This document shows, piece by piece, positions 37,840 to 46,777 of a stretch of 64,000 nt of DNA. The notes beneath the pieces are model-generated. The model saw only the letters and a program-made list of their open reading frames with translations. It was not told where the DNA came from and ran no database searches. Every line of letters starts with the position of its first letter. Within the stretch, counting starts at the first letter, position 1. The DNA is taken from NCBI RefSeq assembly GCF_014656375.1, contig NZ_BNCH01000007.1:1-64000 (forward strand), in the 5' to 3' direction. Made by a program: the position numbers and the translations under genes. The DNA is from Aliiroseovarius zhejiangensis. GTDB taxonomy: Bacteria > Pseudomonadota > Alphaproteobacteria > Rhodobacterales > Rhodobacteraceae.

Positions 37840-39012
37840 ATGAGCTTCGACAAGATCATCGACCGCCGCGGCACCCATTCATCGAAATGGGACAAGATGG
37901 AGAAACTGTTTGGCGTCTCGCCAGACGACGGGCTGGCCATGTGGACCGCCGACAGCGATTATCCCACTGCACCCTGCGTCATCGACGCCGTAAAGCGCGC
38001 CGCCGACCATGGCGTCTTCGGCTATTCCTGGGAGTACCCGGAATACCGCAACGCGGTTGCATGGTGGATGAAGACCCGCCACGGATGGGAGGTAGACCCG
38101 GAATGGGTCCTGACCAGCCAAGGGTTGGGCAACTCAATTGCCTTGTGCCTGAATGTCTGGAGCGAACCGGGGGACGGGGTCGTGATTTTCACGCCCGTTT
38201 ATCATGAGTTCGCGATAAAAGTTCGCAAGAACAACCGGCAGGTGGTGGAATGCCCTCTTGCCCTGAACGGCGACCGGTACGAGCTTGATCTGGACGACGC
38301 GCAGTCACGCCTGACGGGCAATGAAAAGGTTCTGCTCTGGTGTTCGCCACAGAACCCCTCGGGCCGGGTCTGGACCGAAGATGAACTGCGGGCCGTGGCC
38401 GCGTTTGCCGACCGCAACGGGTTGTTGCTGGTGGCCGATGAAATCCACCACGATCTGGTCTATCCCGGCAACACCTTCGTTCCGATGGCAGTTGCCGCGC
38501 CCGATGCAGTGTCGCGGATGGTGACACTGACGGCGGCGTCAAAGACCTTCAACATCGCGGGTCAGCGCACAGGAAACATGATCATTCCCGACGACAGGCT
38601 CCGGGCGGATATGTACAGCCAGTTGAACAAGCTTGACTATGCGCCGGGCATGATTGCCGTTGCGATGATCACCGCCGCTTATTCACCTGACGGCGCGAAA
38701 TGGGTGGATGAGCAGATCGCCCATCTGGCGCGCAACAAGGCGCTGTTTGATGAAGGGATCAACAGCATTCCGGGCTTGTCCTCGATGCCCCTGCAAGCCA
38801 CCTATCTGGCCTGGGTGGATTTTTCGGGCACCGGCATGTCACATGATGAGGTCACGGCGCGCATTCGTGATGATGCGAAAATCGCGGTCAACCCCGGCCC
38901 GGCCTTCGGCACCGGCGGCGACGGCTTCCAGCGGTTCAATCTGGCCACGCAAGGCGCGCGCGTCGAAGAGGCCGTCGCCCGCATGAAACGCGCCTTCAGC
39001 GACCTTCAATAG
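37840..39012 (+). CDS. patB: MalY/PatB-type PLP-dependent C-S lyase
   Basis: This 390-residue class I/II aminotransferase-fold enzyme has the PLP lysine in TAASKTFNIAGQRTG and the MalY/PatB-type features MWTADSDYPTAPCVIDA, WCSPQNPSGRVW and ADEIHHDLVYPG. Members are cystathionine beta-lyases or cysteine desulfhydrases producing homocysteine or pyruvate plus a thiol. An AAAGGAG ribosome site precedes the ATG. Exact substrate is not readable. Confidence 0.88.
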   Translation: MSFDKIIDRRGTHSSKWDKMEKLFGVSPDDGLAMWTADSDYPTAPCVIDAVKRAADHGVFGYSWEYPEYRNAVAWWMKTRHGWEVDPEWVLTSQGLGNSIALCLNVWSEPGDGVVIFTPVYHEFAIKVRKNNRQVVECPLALNGDRYELDLDDAQSRLTGNEKVLLWCSPQNPSGRVWTEDELRAVAAFADRNGLLLVADEIHHDLVYPGNTFVPMAVAAPDAVSRMVTLTAASKTFNIAGQRTGNMIIPDDRLRADMYSQLNKLDYAPGMIAVAMITAAYSPDGAKWVDEQIAHLARNKALFDEGINSIPGLSSMPLQATYLAWVDFSGTGMSHDEVTARIRDDAKIAVNPGPAFGTGGDGFQRFNLATQGARVEEAVARMKRAFSDLQ

Positions 39013-39090
39013 TATTTCAACCGGCAGAGAACCGCCCAGCGCGAATCCCTGCCGAAGTTCTGGCTTGATCCCATCACGCGCTTGGCACAG

Positions 39091-39642
39091 ATGCGCGACA
39101 TGACCCGATTGGCGCATTTCTTTTCCAGGCTCACCCTTCTGGCCCTTGTCGGGCTGTTGGGCTTCATCCTGTGGGACCGCTATACGCCGCCAGCACCGCC
39201 CGCAACGCTGGAGCCGATCATCGGTCAGATCGACCGCATCGTGATCGAGAAATCAGAGCGGCGGATGGTGGTGTTTCAGGGCGACACACCTGTACGCACC
39301 TATAACATCGCGCTGGGCTTCGCGCCCGAAGGTGACAAGGTGTTGGAAGGGGACGGCAAGACCCCGGAAGGTCTGTTCAAGATAGATCGCCGCAACGAGC
39401 AGAGCGCGTTTCACCTGTCGCTGGGGCTTGACTATCCGCTGCCCGAAGACAAGGCGCGCGCCCACGCCGACGGGGTTGATCCGGGCGGCGACATTTTCAT
39501 TCACGGGCAACCGAACCGGCGCAAATCCCCGGACCCGATCCTGATGGACTGGACCAATGGTTGCATCGCTGTGTCCAACGCCGAAATCGAGGAATTGTGG
39601 GCCGTGACCCCCATCGGAACGCCGGTCGAGATCAGGCCCTGA
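39091..39642 (+). CDS. L,D-transpeptidase (YkuD) family protein
   Basis: The protein (about 183 residues) has an N-terminal membrane helix (FFSRLTLLALVGLLGFILW) and a YkuD domain with IFIHGQPN and the active-site region DWTNGCIAVSN containing the nucleophile cysteine and preceding HG histidine. Such enzymes cross-link peptidoglycan or attach proteins to it. No Shine-Dalgarno resolves the start; ATGs at 39091 and 39100 are both possible. Confidence 0.88.
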   Translation: MRDMTRLAHFFSRLTLLALVGLLGFILWDRYTPPAPPATLEPIIGQIDRIVIEKSERRMVVFQGDTPVRTYNIALGFAPEGDKVLEGDGKTPEGLFKIDRRNEQSAFHLSLGLDYPLPEDKARAHADGVDPGGDIFIHGQPNRRKSPDPILMDWTNGCIAVSNAEIEELWAVTPIGTPVEIRP

Positions 39643-39651
39643 CCCCTGCGG

Positions 39652-40014
39652 TCACGAAGTCTGGATCTGCTCTTCGATCAGGGCGACCGGCGCGTTTTCT
39701 TCGCGGGCGAAATCCAGCGGGGCTTTGTCATGGGCTTCGGCCCGCCATTTGAACTCGTACTTCATCTGGCCGTTATCTTCTTCGGACGCGATGATCAGAC
39801 ACTGGTACAGGTGGCGCGACCCGTCATACAGGTCCACAAGCCCGCGCAGGTGGGGGGCGCGTTCGGCATCAAGGGCAAAGCCGCCGTCCCAGAAATCGAG
39901 GATCGGAAAGACCTCTTCGTTGAAGCGTATGCGCAGCCTGTTTTTCTTCTTGAGGTCCTTCTTGCGGGCGGCGTCCAGCCCTTCGCGCACCTCTTTCGGC
40001 AAGTATTCCAGCAT
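39652..40014 (-). CDS. Conserved protein of unknown function, possibly PilZ-like
   Basis: The 120-residue protein has a helical, very basic N-terminus (EVREGLDAARKKDLKKKNR) then a beta-rich part with RIRFNEEVFPILDFWDGGFAL and LVDLYDGSRHLYQCLIIASE. The RxR followed by a D-x-x-DGGF turn faintly resembles PilZ c-di-GMP-binding domains, but the RxxxR and DxSxxG motifs are not clear. TGGAGGTGGA before the ATG makes the start firm. I recall close relatives in Rhodobacteraceae without a known function. Confidence 0.6.
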   Translation of the reverse strand: MLEYLPKEVREGLDAARKKDLKKKNRLRIRFNEEVFPILDFWDGGFALDAERAPHLRGLVDLYDGSRHLYQCLIIASEEDNGQMKYEFKWRAEAHDKAPLDFAREENAPVALIEEQIQTS

Positions 40015-40098
40015 GTTCCACCTCCAAAACCCGGCCCATGATGCCACGGAATGTGTAACGGTCAAGTGAAGGTTTTTGCGACGATCTGGCGGGTCGGA

Positions 40099-41553
40099 TC
40101 ACTCCGCGCCGGCGCTCAGCCCTTCGAACGCGTCCAAAGCCGCCTTGCGGGCGGTGGCATGATCCACCATCGGGGCGGGATAGGTGTCGCCCAATACGAC
40201 GCCCGCGTCCTCCAGCACATCGTCCGGCGCCGTCCACGGCGCGGCCAGGTATTTGTCGGGAAGGCCCGCGATCTCGGGCACGTATTTGCGGATATAATCG
40301 CCGTTGGGGTCAAACTTTTCAGCCTGTGTCATCGGATTGAAAACCCGGAAATAGGGGGCCGCATCGGCACCACAGCCTGCCACCCACTGCCAACTGGCCG
40401 CGTTTGACGCCAGATCGCCATCCACCAGCGTATCCCAGAACCAGTCACGTCCCGCCCGCCAGTCGATTCGCAGATGTTTTACAAGAAACGAGGCCACCAC
40501 CATGCGCACCCGGTTGTGCATGTAGCCGGTCTGCCAAAGCTCACGCATCCCCGCGTCAACGATGGGGTAACCGGTTTGCCCTTTCTGCCACGCGGTCAGG
40601 TCGTCCTTGTCATAGCGCCACGGGAAGTCGCGAAATTTGGGTTGGAACTCGCAATCCTCGAAATCGCGGTTGTGAAACAGAAGATAGGCTGCGAAGTCGC
40701 GCCAGCCCAGTTCGGCGCGAAATTTCTCAGCATCGCGGCCCGACATCTGGCCCAGATGCTCGGCCCGGTCCAGCGCCGCCCAGACCTGGCGCGGGCTGAT
40801 ATTGCCCGATTGCAGATAGGGCGACAGGCGCGAGGTATGCGGCTCTGCCGGGAAATCGCGCCCCTTGGCATAACCCTGTGCGCCCTCTTCCAGAAAGGCA
40901 TCCAGCCGCGCCCATGCACCGGCTTCACCGGGTTGCCACAAGGGTTCAAACCCCTTCGCCCAGTTGGGCGCGGTCGGCAGCAGGTCGACTTCATCCAGCG
41001 GCACCGAGGGAAGATGAGCGCCGAAGTTGATCTTCTTGGGAGTTGGCAGAGGATCACCCAAACCGGTCGCGCGGATGTCTTCGCGGCAGGCGCGCCAGAA
41101 AGGCGAAAACACCTTGAACGGCGTGCCGGATTTGGTGGTGACCCGCCATGGCTCCAACAAATATCTGCCAGGGTGACTGTGCACGGTGCAGCCCTGTGCG
41201 GTCAGATCGGCCTTCAACGTCGTGTCGGCTGCGACCTCATCGGGGGTGTATCGACGGCTCCAATAGATATGTTTGGCGCCGGTTTCATCGCGCAGCCTCG
41301 TCAGTTCGTCGAATGAGGTGCCGTGGCGCAGCACCAGTTGCCCGCCAAGATCCGCCACCTGTTCTGACAATGCCGCCAGGGCATGATGCAGCCACCACTT
41401 GCGCGCGCCGCCCGGTGGATAGGGCGCATCCGGGTCCAGAATGAACGCGCAGGTCAGGCGATGACCGGCCTGCACCGCAGCGGTTAGCGCGGGGTGATCT
41501 GACAGTCGCAGATCGTCTCGGAACAACAATAGTGCCGCGTCGTTTTCGCTCAT
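40099..41553 (-). CDS. phrB: Deoxyribodipyrimidine photolyase (cryptochrome/photolyase class I)
   Basis: This 484-residue flavoprotein repairs UV pyrimidine dimers with light. The N-terminal antenna-binding Rossmann domain begins LLLFRDDLRLSDHPAL; the FAD domain has TSRLSPYLQSGNISPRQVW, the photolyase signature WRYDKDDLTAWQKGQTGYP with VDAGMRELWQTGYMHNRVRM, and SNAASWQWVAGCG. The ATG at 41553 follows GGTGACGGG. It lies 59 bases downstream of cobM on the same strand. Confidence 0.95.
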   Translation of the reverse strand: MSENDAALLLFRDDLRLSDHPALTAAVQAGHRLTCAFILDPDAPYPPGGARKWWLHHALAALSEQVADLGGQLVLRHGTSFDELTRLRDETGAKHIYWSRRYTPDEVAADTTLKADLTAQGCTVHSHPGRYLLEPWRVTTKSGTPFKVFSPFWRACREDIRATGLGDPLPTPKKINFGAHLPSVPLDEVDLLPTAPNWAKGFEPLWQPGEAGAWARLDAFLEEGAQGYAKGRDFPAEPHTSRLSPYLQSGNISPRQVWAALDRAEHLGQMSGRDAEKFRAELGWRDFAAYLLFHNRDFEDCEFQPKFRDFPWRYDKDDLTAWQKGQTGYPIVDAGMRELWQTGYMHNRVRMVVASFLVKHLRIDWRAGRDWFWDTLVDGDLASNAASWQWVAGCGADAAPYFRVFNPMTQAEKFDPNGDYIRKYVPEIAGLPDKYLAAPWTAPDDVLEDAGVVLGDTYPAPMVDHATARKAALDAFEGLSAGAE

Positions 41554-41612
41554 CCCGTCACCTAGCATGTCCTCACATCATGGGACCTATACGCATCACG
41601 ACGCCATGCGGA

Positions 41613-42404
41613 TCAGGTATTGTGGTCTTCCACCAGATCGACGCCAACCACCGGGCGCAGAACATGGGGCACCGCCGGGTCATAAAGCGCGCTGTCCTTG
41701 AAATCGCGACCGCGATCCAGCGCGGGACCGACGAGGATCAGCGCGGTGCGGGTGATTTTCTCGGCCCGCACTTTCTTGCGGATGTCAGCGATGGTGCCAC
41801 GAATGAACATTTCGTCCGGCCAGCCAACGCGGTAGGCGACGACCACCGGGCAATCTTCGCCATAATACGGCGTCAGCACCCGTTCGATTTCCCGCATATT
41901 GCGCACGGCCAGGTGAATGGCCAGCGTCGCACCGGTCTTGGCGAAGTTCTCAAGGCTCTCGCCCTCGGGCATCGAAGTCGACTGCATCGACATGCGGGTC
42001 AGCACAATCGACTGGGCAATTTCAGGGATGGTGAGTTCCTGCCCCAGAGCGGCGGCGGCGGCGGCATAGGCGGGCACGCCGGGGATGACCTGATAGTCGA
42101 TCCCGTCCGCGTTCAGACGGCGGATTTGCTCGGCAATTGCACCATAAAGCGACGGATCACCCGAATGCACCCGCGCCACGTCTTCGCCGCGTTTGTGGGC
42201 GGCAAGGATTTCGGCGTGGGTATCATCGAGCGTCATGGGCGCGGTGTCCATGACCTTGGCCCCTTCGGGCGCGCAGGCCACCACCTGCGGCGGCACCAAG
42301 GACCCTGCGTAAAGGCAAACCGGGCATTCGCCGATCACACGCTGGGCTTTCAGGGTCAGCAATTCGGGGTCACCGGGGCCTGCGCCAATGAAATAAACGG
42401 TCAT
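41613..42404 (-). CDS. cobM: Precorrin-4 C(11)-methyltransferase
   Basis: CobM (263 residues) is a SAM tetrapyrrole methylase acting at C11. The N-terminal VYFIGAGPGDPELLTLKAQR and VIPGVPAYAAAAAALG are typical of this subfamily, as is LHSGDPS-like VHSGDPSLYGA. Its start overlaps the stop of the cbiG/cobJ gene by 4 bases. It is the last corrin gene of the operon. Confidence 0.95.
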   Translation of the reverse strand: MTVYFIGAGPGDPELLTLKAQRVIGECPVCLYAGSLVPPQVVACAPEGAKVMDTAPMTLDDTHAEILAAHKRGEDVARVHSGDPSLYGAIAEQIRRLNADGIDYQVIPGVPAYAAAAAALGQELTIPEIAQSIVLTRMSMQSTSMPEGESLENFAKTGATLAIHLAVRNMREIERVLTPYYGEDCPVVVAYRVGWPDEMFIRGTIADIRKKVRAEKITRTALILVGPALDRGRDFKDSALYDPAVPHVLRPVVGVDLVEDHNT

Positions 42405-44200
42405 GACAGATCTCCGTCGATGCGGCGGGCATAGCCGCGCGGGGTGAACATACGCGGGCCATCGCCCAATTGGGCGAGGCGCGAGTTACTCGATCCGACC
42501 AGCACCACGGTCAGCATGTCGACCTCATCGACCTCCAGCTCGTCCAGCCGGCGATAGCGGATGTTCTCAGTGGGGCGACCCAGATTGGAGGCCAGCATAA
42601 CAGGCGTATCCGCCGGTCGGTGTTTGAGTAGAATGTCACGTGCTTCGGCCAACAGCGTGCGGCGTTTCATCGACACCGGGTTATAAAAGGCGATCACGAA
42701 ATCCCCTTCGGCGGCAGCATGAAGGCGCTTCACGATGTCTTCGCGGTGGGTCAGCAGATCGGAGAGCGAAATCGCGCAGAAATCATGGCCCAATGGCGCA
42801 CCAGCCCGCGCAGCAGCCCCTTGCAGCGCCGACACACCGGGGGTGGACACCACTTCGACGCGGCGGGCGGCATCGGTGACACCCTTCTCTTCTTCCGACC
42901 GATCCAACAGCTCATAGACCAGCGCGCCCATCGCATAGATGCCCGCATCCCCCGAACAGACCAGCGCCACGTTCTTGCCTTTGCCCGCCTGTTCCAGCGC
43001 GTAACGGCAACGATCTTCTTCGCCACCCAGCGGGAAATCAGAGCGGGTTTTGCCCGCCGCCAAAGGCCCGATCAGGTCGATGTAAAGGCCGTACCCCACC
43101 AGTTCCTCGGCTTCCTGCAACAGGTGGCTCGCTTCGGGTGTGCGCCATGTGTGCTGGCCCGGCCCGATCGAGACGATCGAGAGCTTGCCGCGCGCGCGAC
43201 CCGGCATTTCGGTGATCGGATCGGGGGCGCGGGCAATGGCGCAGGTGGTGTTGGCGGTTTTGACCTTTGGCACGACCAGTTCGGCGTCGGGACCGGCAGC
43301 GGCCAGCGCGGCCCCTTCGGACACACCATGACAACCAACTTCTTCGAATACCACGTCAGACGGATTTGCCAGACGCGCGGTTTGCGCTTCCAAATCGGCG
43401 GCAGAGAACACACGGAACGGCACACCCAGACGGCGGGCCAGTTGGGTCATCGCCAGCTCGTCCGCCTTCAAATCCAGTGAGGTCACACAGGCAATCGCTT
43501 CGGGCGCGATATTGGCGGCGGTCAGCTGTTCGGACACGTTCTGCCACAGCTCTTCGGGGTCCGCGTTGCGCGCACAGCCCACGCCCAGCGCAAAGCGCTG
43601 CGGGTGGTAGGCCAGACGGGTTGGGCCGGTCTCGACGGGCGCTTCGCTCACGGCCAGTTCGACCGCGCCGCCCGTATCCTCGATATCAAAGATATTCTCA
43701 CCCGTGACCGAGACCCCGGCACCTGACAAGAGTTCCGCCATCGCCTCTTTCGCGTCTTCGGGATTGGCAAGGCGATAGCCCAAGGGGGGTTCGTCCAGCG
43801 CCACCCCCAGCGACACATCGCCCGCCGTGGTGACGGCAGCGGTCGCACCGATTTCTTCCGCGACCCGGCTGGCCAGACGGTTCGCACCGCGATGCCCGCC
43901 TAACAAAGGCACCACAACCGATCCATCATCCGAGACAGAGACCACGGGCGGCTCGGTGGTTTTGTCCGCCAGAAGCGGCGCAACCGCGCGGATCAGAATG
44001 CCGGACGCACAGACACCAACCACGGGTGTGCCAGCTGCAAACAGCATCCGCACGTGATCCAGCGCATTTGGAAAGAAAGCATCTGCCGCAGAGACGCGTC
44101 CCTCACGACCGTGCACCTGCGCATCCAACAGCTTGGCGACCCGATGGGCCAGTTTCTCGCCTGATTTGTTCAGACACACGACAACAGGCGTCACAGCCAT
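42401..44200 (-). CDS. cobJ: CbiG/CobE - precorrin-3B C(17)-methyltransferase (CobJ/CbiH) fusion
   Basis: The 599-residue protein is a fusion. Residues about 1-330 match CbiG: an N-terminal domain with VGVCASGILIRAVAPLL and PLLGGHRGANRLA, then the CbiG-C/CobE domain with ALGVGCARNADPEEL. Residues about 340-599 form the CobJ/CbiH SAM methylase that contracts the ring (LSIVSIGPG, VALVCSGDAGIYAMGALV, STPGVSALQGAAARAGAPLGHDF, AFYNPVSMKR). CbiG opens the lactone of ring A in the cobalt-early route, while CobE belongs to the oxygen-dependent route, so pathway type is ambiguous. The start overlaps cobI by 10 bases. Confidence 0.92.
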   Translation of the reverse strand: MAVTPVVVCLNKSGEKLAHRVAKLLDAQVHGREGRVSAADAFFPNALDHVRMLFAAGTPVVGVCASGILIRAVAPLLADKTTEPPVVSVSDDGSVVVPLLGGHRGANRLASRVAEEIGATAAVTTAGDVSLGVALDEPPLGYRLANPEDAKEAMAELLSGAGVSVTGENIFDIEDTGGAVELAVSEAPVETGPTRLAYHPQRFALGVGCARNADPEELWQNVSEQLTAANIAPEAIACVTSLDLKADELAMTQLARRLGVPFRVFSAADLEAQTARLANPSDVVFEEVGCHGVSEGAALAAAGPDAELVVPKVKTANTTCAIARAPDPITEMPGRARGKLSIVSIGPGQHTWRTPEASHLLQEAEELVGYGLYIDLIGPLAAGKTRSDFPLGGEEDRCRYALEQAGKGKNVALVCSGDAGIYAMGALVYELLDRSEEEKGVTDAARRVEVVSTPGVSALQGAAARAGAPLGHDFCAISLSDLLTHREDIVKRLHAAAEGDFVIAFYNPVSMKRRTLLAEARDILLKHRPADTPVMLASNLGRPTENIRYRRLDELEVDEVDMLTVVLVGSSNSRLAQLGDGPRMFTPRGYARRIDGDLS

Positions 44201-44892
44201 GGATCATTTCCTTTCGCAAGAAGGATCATCGAAAAATAAGGGGCTTTGGGGGGTGCATCGGCCAAGGGCAGAACGACCTCCTCCGGCAGCGAGGCACGTT
44301 CGATATAGGTGGCTTTGTCGACCAGTCCCAAATCTTCGATCACACCACGTATCTTGCGAAGGTGGCGCCCCACCTTCATGATCGCCACACTTTCGGCCCC
44401 TTCGATACGGGCGCGCAACTCGTCTTCGGGCAACGGACCGGGCAAGACGGTCAGCCGTTCGTTGCGTGCCACCAAGGGGCTGCGAGCGCGGGCAGCGCAA
44501 GCGGTGACCGAGGTGACGCCCGGCACGATCTCGGTCCGGAACCGATCGGCCAGGCGGGCGAACAGATACATGAAGGAACCATAGAAAAACGGGTCGCCTT
44601 CGCACAGCACCACCACGTCATCCCCGGCTTCCAGCCGCGCGGCGATCTTGGCGGCACCCGCGTCATACGCTTTTTGTGCAGGGGCACGCTCGACGGTCAT
44701 CGGGATGTCCATTGCGATCTCGTCCGCGCTGTCCGCGATCAGATGCGCAGCAATCGAGCGGGCAAAGCTGTCGCCGCCTTCCAGCGTCGGGAAGGCGACC
44801 ACTTTGGCAGATCCAATCAGCCGCGCCGCCCGAAGCGTCATCAGGTCGGGGTCGCCCGGCCCAAGGCCCACACCGTAAAGTGTTCCGCTCAT
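44191..44892 (-). CDS. cobI: Precorrin-2 C(20)-methyltransferase
   Basis: CobI (233 residues) methylates C20 of precorrin-2 or its cobalt form. The N-terminus GTLYGVGLGPGDPDLMTLRA, VLCEGDPFFYGSFMYL and VPGVTSVTACAARA are diagnostic. The ATG at 44892 overlaps the cobL stop by 4 bases; an in-frame ATG at 44910 would intrude into cobL. Confidence 0.95.
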   Translation of the reverse strand: MSGTLYGVGLGPGDPDLMTLRAARLIGSAKVVAFPTLEGGDSFARSIAAHLIADSADEIAMDIPMTVERAPAQKAYDAGAAKIAARLEAGDDVVVLCEGDPFFYGSFMYLFARLADRFRTEIVPGVTSVTACAARARSPLVARNERLTVLPGPLPEDELRARIEGAESVAIMKVGRHLRKIRGVIEDLGLVDKATYIERASLPEEVVLPLADAPPKAPYFSMILLAKGNDPWL

Positions 44893-46088
44893 CTTTTGAT
44901 CAGGCTCCACTGTGTGACGGGGCGCAGCGGTTTCCAGCCGGAATGGGGCCCGAGTGGCTCGGCGCGTTCAACGGACAGCTTCACCAGTTGACCCCCATGT
45001 TTTTGATGCAGGGCGGTCAGGCACATCTCGCTTTCAATTGTGACAGCGTTGGCCACCAGTCGCCCCAACGGTTTCAGCTCGGACCAGGCGGCATCGAAAA
45101 CTGCTTCCGACAAGCCGCCGCCGATGAAGATCGCATCGGGTGCCTCCAACCCGACCAGAGCATCGGGCACTTTCCCTTCGACCAGGTCCAACTTCGGCAC
45201 GCCCAGCGCCAGCGCATTTGCCGCCGCCATGGCGCGACGATCCGCGCGCGGTTCGACACCGATGGCGCGGGCATAGCGTGCGCCACGCATCCATTCGATC
45301 GCAATCGAGCCGCATCCGGTGCCGATGTCCCACAGCAACGCCCCACGCATCGGCATGAGTTTGGCCAGCGTGACCGCGCGGACCTCTTGCTTGGTCATGG
45401 TGCCGTCGCTTTGGAACAGATCATCCGCCAGCCCCGGAACGCGCGGCAACAGCGCGGCATCGGGGGCGGCGACGCATTCCACGGCCAGCGTGTTGAACTC
45501 CGGCACATCGTGATTCCAGTTTTCGGCAATGCCGTCGAACCGCGCCTCGTCCTTGCCACCCATATGGGCCAGCACGGTCATGCGGGATTTGCCAAAGCCA
45601 CGCTCGGTCAAGAACCGCGCGATCTGACCCGGCGTTTCTGCCCCGGTGGTCAGAACAAGAAGCCGGATGTCGGGCTGGATGAAGGCGATCATCTGCTCGA
45701 CCGGGCGACCATGCACGGTCAGTGTTTCCAGATCAGCCATCGACCATCCCATGCGCGCAGCGGCCAGTTGGAATGCGCCCACCTGTGGGTGATAGACGAT
45801 CTGCGTCGAGTCGATATGACGACCGATTTTGGCCCCGACCGAATACCAAAGCGGATCGCCCGTCGCCAGAACAACAACACGCTTGCCCGCGCGACTGATC
45901 AGTTCGTCAATCAGGCTGTCGAAGGGCGACGGCCAGGCCAGACGCTCGGCATCGCCTTCGATCAGGTCATGGTGACGGGTGCCGCCGACGATCACTTCGG
46001 CGGCGTCGACAACGGCGCGGGTGGCGGGGGTCAGACCATCAAGTCCATCCTCTCCAATCCCGACGATATGGAGCCACGGGGTATTCAT
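44889..46088 (-). CDS. cobL: Precorrin-6Y C(5,15)-methyltransferase (decarboxylating)
   Basis: CobL (399 residues) methylates C5 and C15 and decarboxylates the C12 acetate. The N-terminal CbiE-type methylase (LHIVGIGEDGLDGL, VLATGDPLWYSVG) is joined to a CbiT-type methylase (RAVTLAKLMPMRGALLWDIG then GSIAIEWMR). The ATG overlaps the cobH stop by 4 bases. Confidence 0.95.
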   Translation of the reverse strand: MNTPWLHIVGIGEDGLDGLTPATRAVVDAAEVIVGGTRHHDLIEGDAERLAWPSPFDSLIDELISRAGKRVVVLATGDPLWYSVGAKIGRHIDSTQIVYHPQVGAFQLAAARMGWSMADLETLTVHGRPVEQMIAFIQPDIRLLVLTTGAETPGQIARFLTERGFGKSRMTVLAHMGGKDEARFDGIAENWNHDVPEFNTLAVECVAAPDAALLPRVPGLADDLFQSDGTMTKQEVRAVTLAKLMPMRGALLWDIGTGCGSIAIEWMRGARYARAIGVEPRADRRAMAAANALALGVPKLDLVEGKVPDALVGLEAPDAIFIGGGLSEAVFDAAWSELKPLGRLVANAVTIESEMCLTALHQKHGGQLVKLSVERAEPLGPHSGWKPLRPVTQWSLIKR

Positions 46089-46777
46089 GTTGTTTCCTCC
46101 GGCAATCCGGCGGCCAGCGCGTTGACCGCGGCCGATGCGATGGCTGATCCGCCGCGCCGCCCGCGCAACGCGACAAATTCGCAACCGCGCGGGTTGTTCG
46201 CCAGTTCCGCCTTGCTTTCGGCGGCACCCACGAACCCGACCGGGAATCCAAGGATCACAGCGGGTTTTGGGGCACCTGCGTCGATCAGTTCCAGCAGGTG
46301 GAACAGGGCCGTGGGGGCGTTCCCCACGGCGACCACGGCGCCGTCCAGCCGGTCCAGCCACAGCTCGACCGCAGCGGCAGAGCGTGTGTTGCCAATCTTC
46401 TTTGCAAGGCCCGGAACCGACGGATCGTTCAACGTGACGATCACGTCATTCTCCGCAGGCAGATAGCGGCGAATGATACCCGCCCCGACCATTTCGCAAT
46501 CGCAAAACACCGGTGCACCGGCCATCAGAGCGGCGTGACCGACCTCATAAGCGTTTGGCGAAAAGGCCAGACGATCCGCCACCTCGACCATGCCGCAGGC
46601 GTGGATCACGCGGGTCGCAAGCGCCGCCATACCGCCGGGAAACCGATCCAGCCGTGCTTCCTTGCGCAGGGTCGCGAAGGACTGCGCATAGATGGCGCCC
46701 GGATCGCGTTCATACCTGAGCGCGGGGCGCGTGGGTGCGGCCCCGTTGGGGCCCGAGGAGCGGCCACCTTCGCTCAT
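46085..46777 (-). CDS. cobH: Precorrin-8X methylmutase
   Basis: CobH (230 residues) moves the methyl group from C11 to C12 to give hydrogenobyrinate or cobyrinate. The catalytic histidine is in TRVIHACGMVEVADRL; NAPTALFHLLELID and GFPVGFVGAAESK are typical. The ATG overlaps the cbiX stop by 4 bases. Confidence 0.95.
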   Translation of the reverse strand: MSEGGRSSGPNGAAPTRPALRYERDPGAIYAQSFATLRKEARLDRFPGGMAALATRVIHACGMVEVADRLAFSPNAYEVGHAALMAGAPVFCDCEMVGAGIIRRYLPAENDVIVTLNDPSVPGLAKKIGNTRSAAAVELWLDRLDGAVVAVGNAPTALFHLLELIDAGAPKPAVILGFPVGFVGAAESKAELANNPRGCEFVALRGRRGGSAIASAAVNALAAGLPEETT

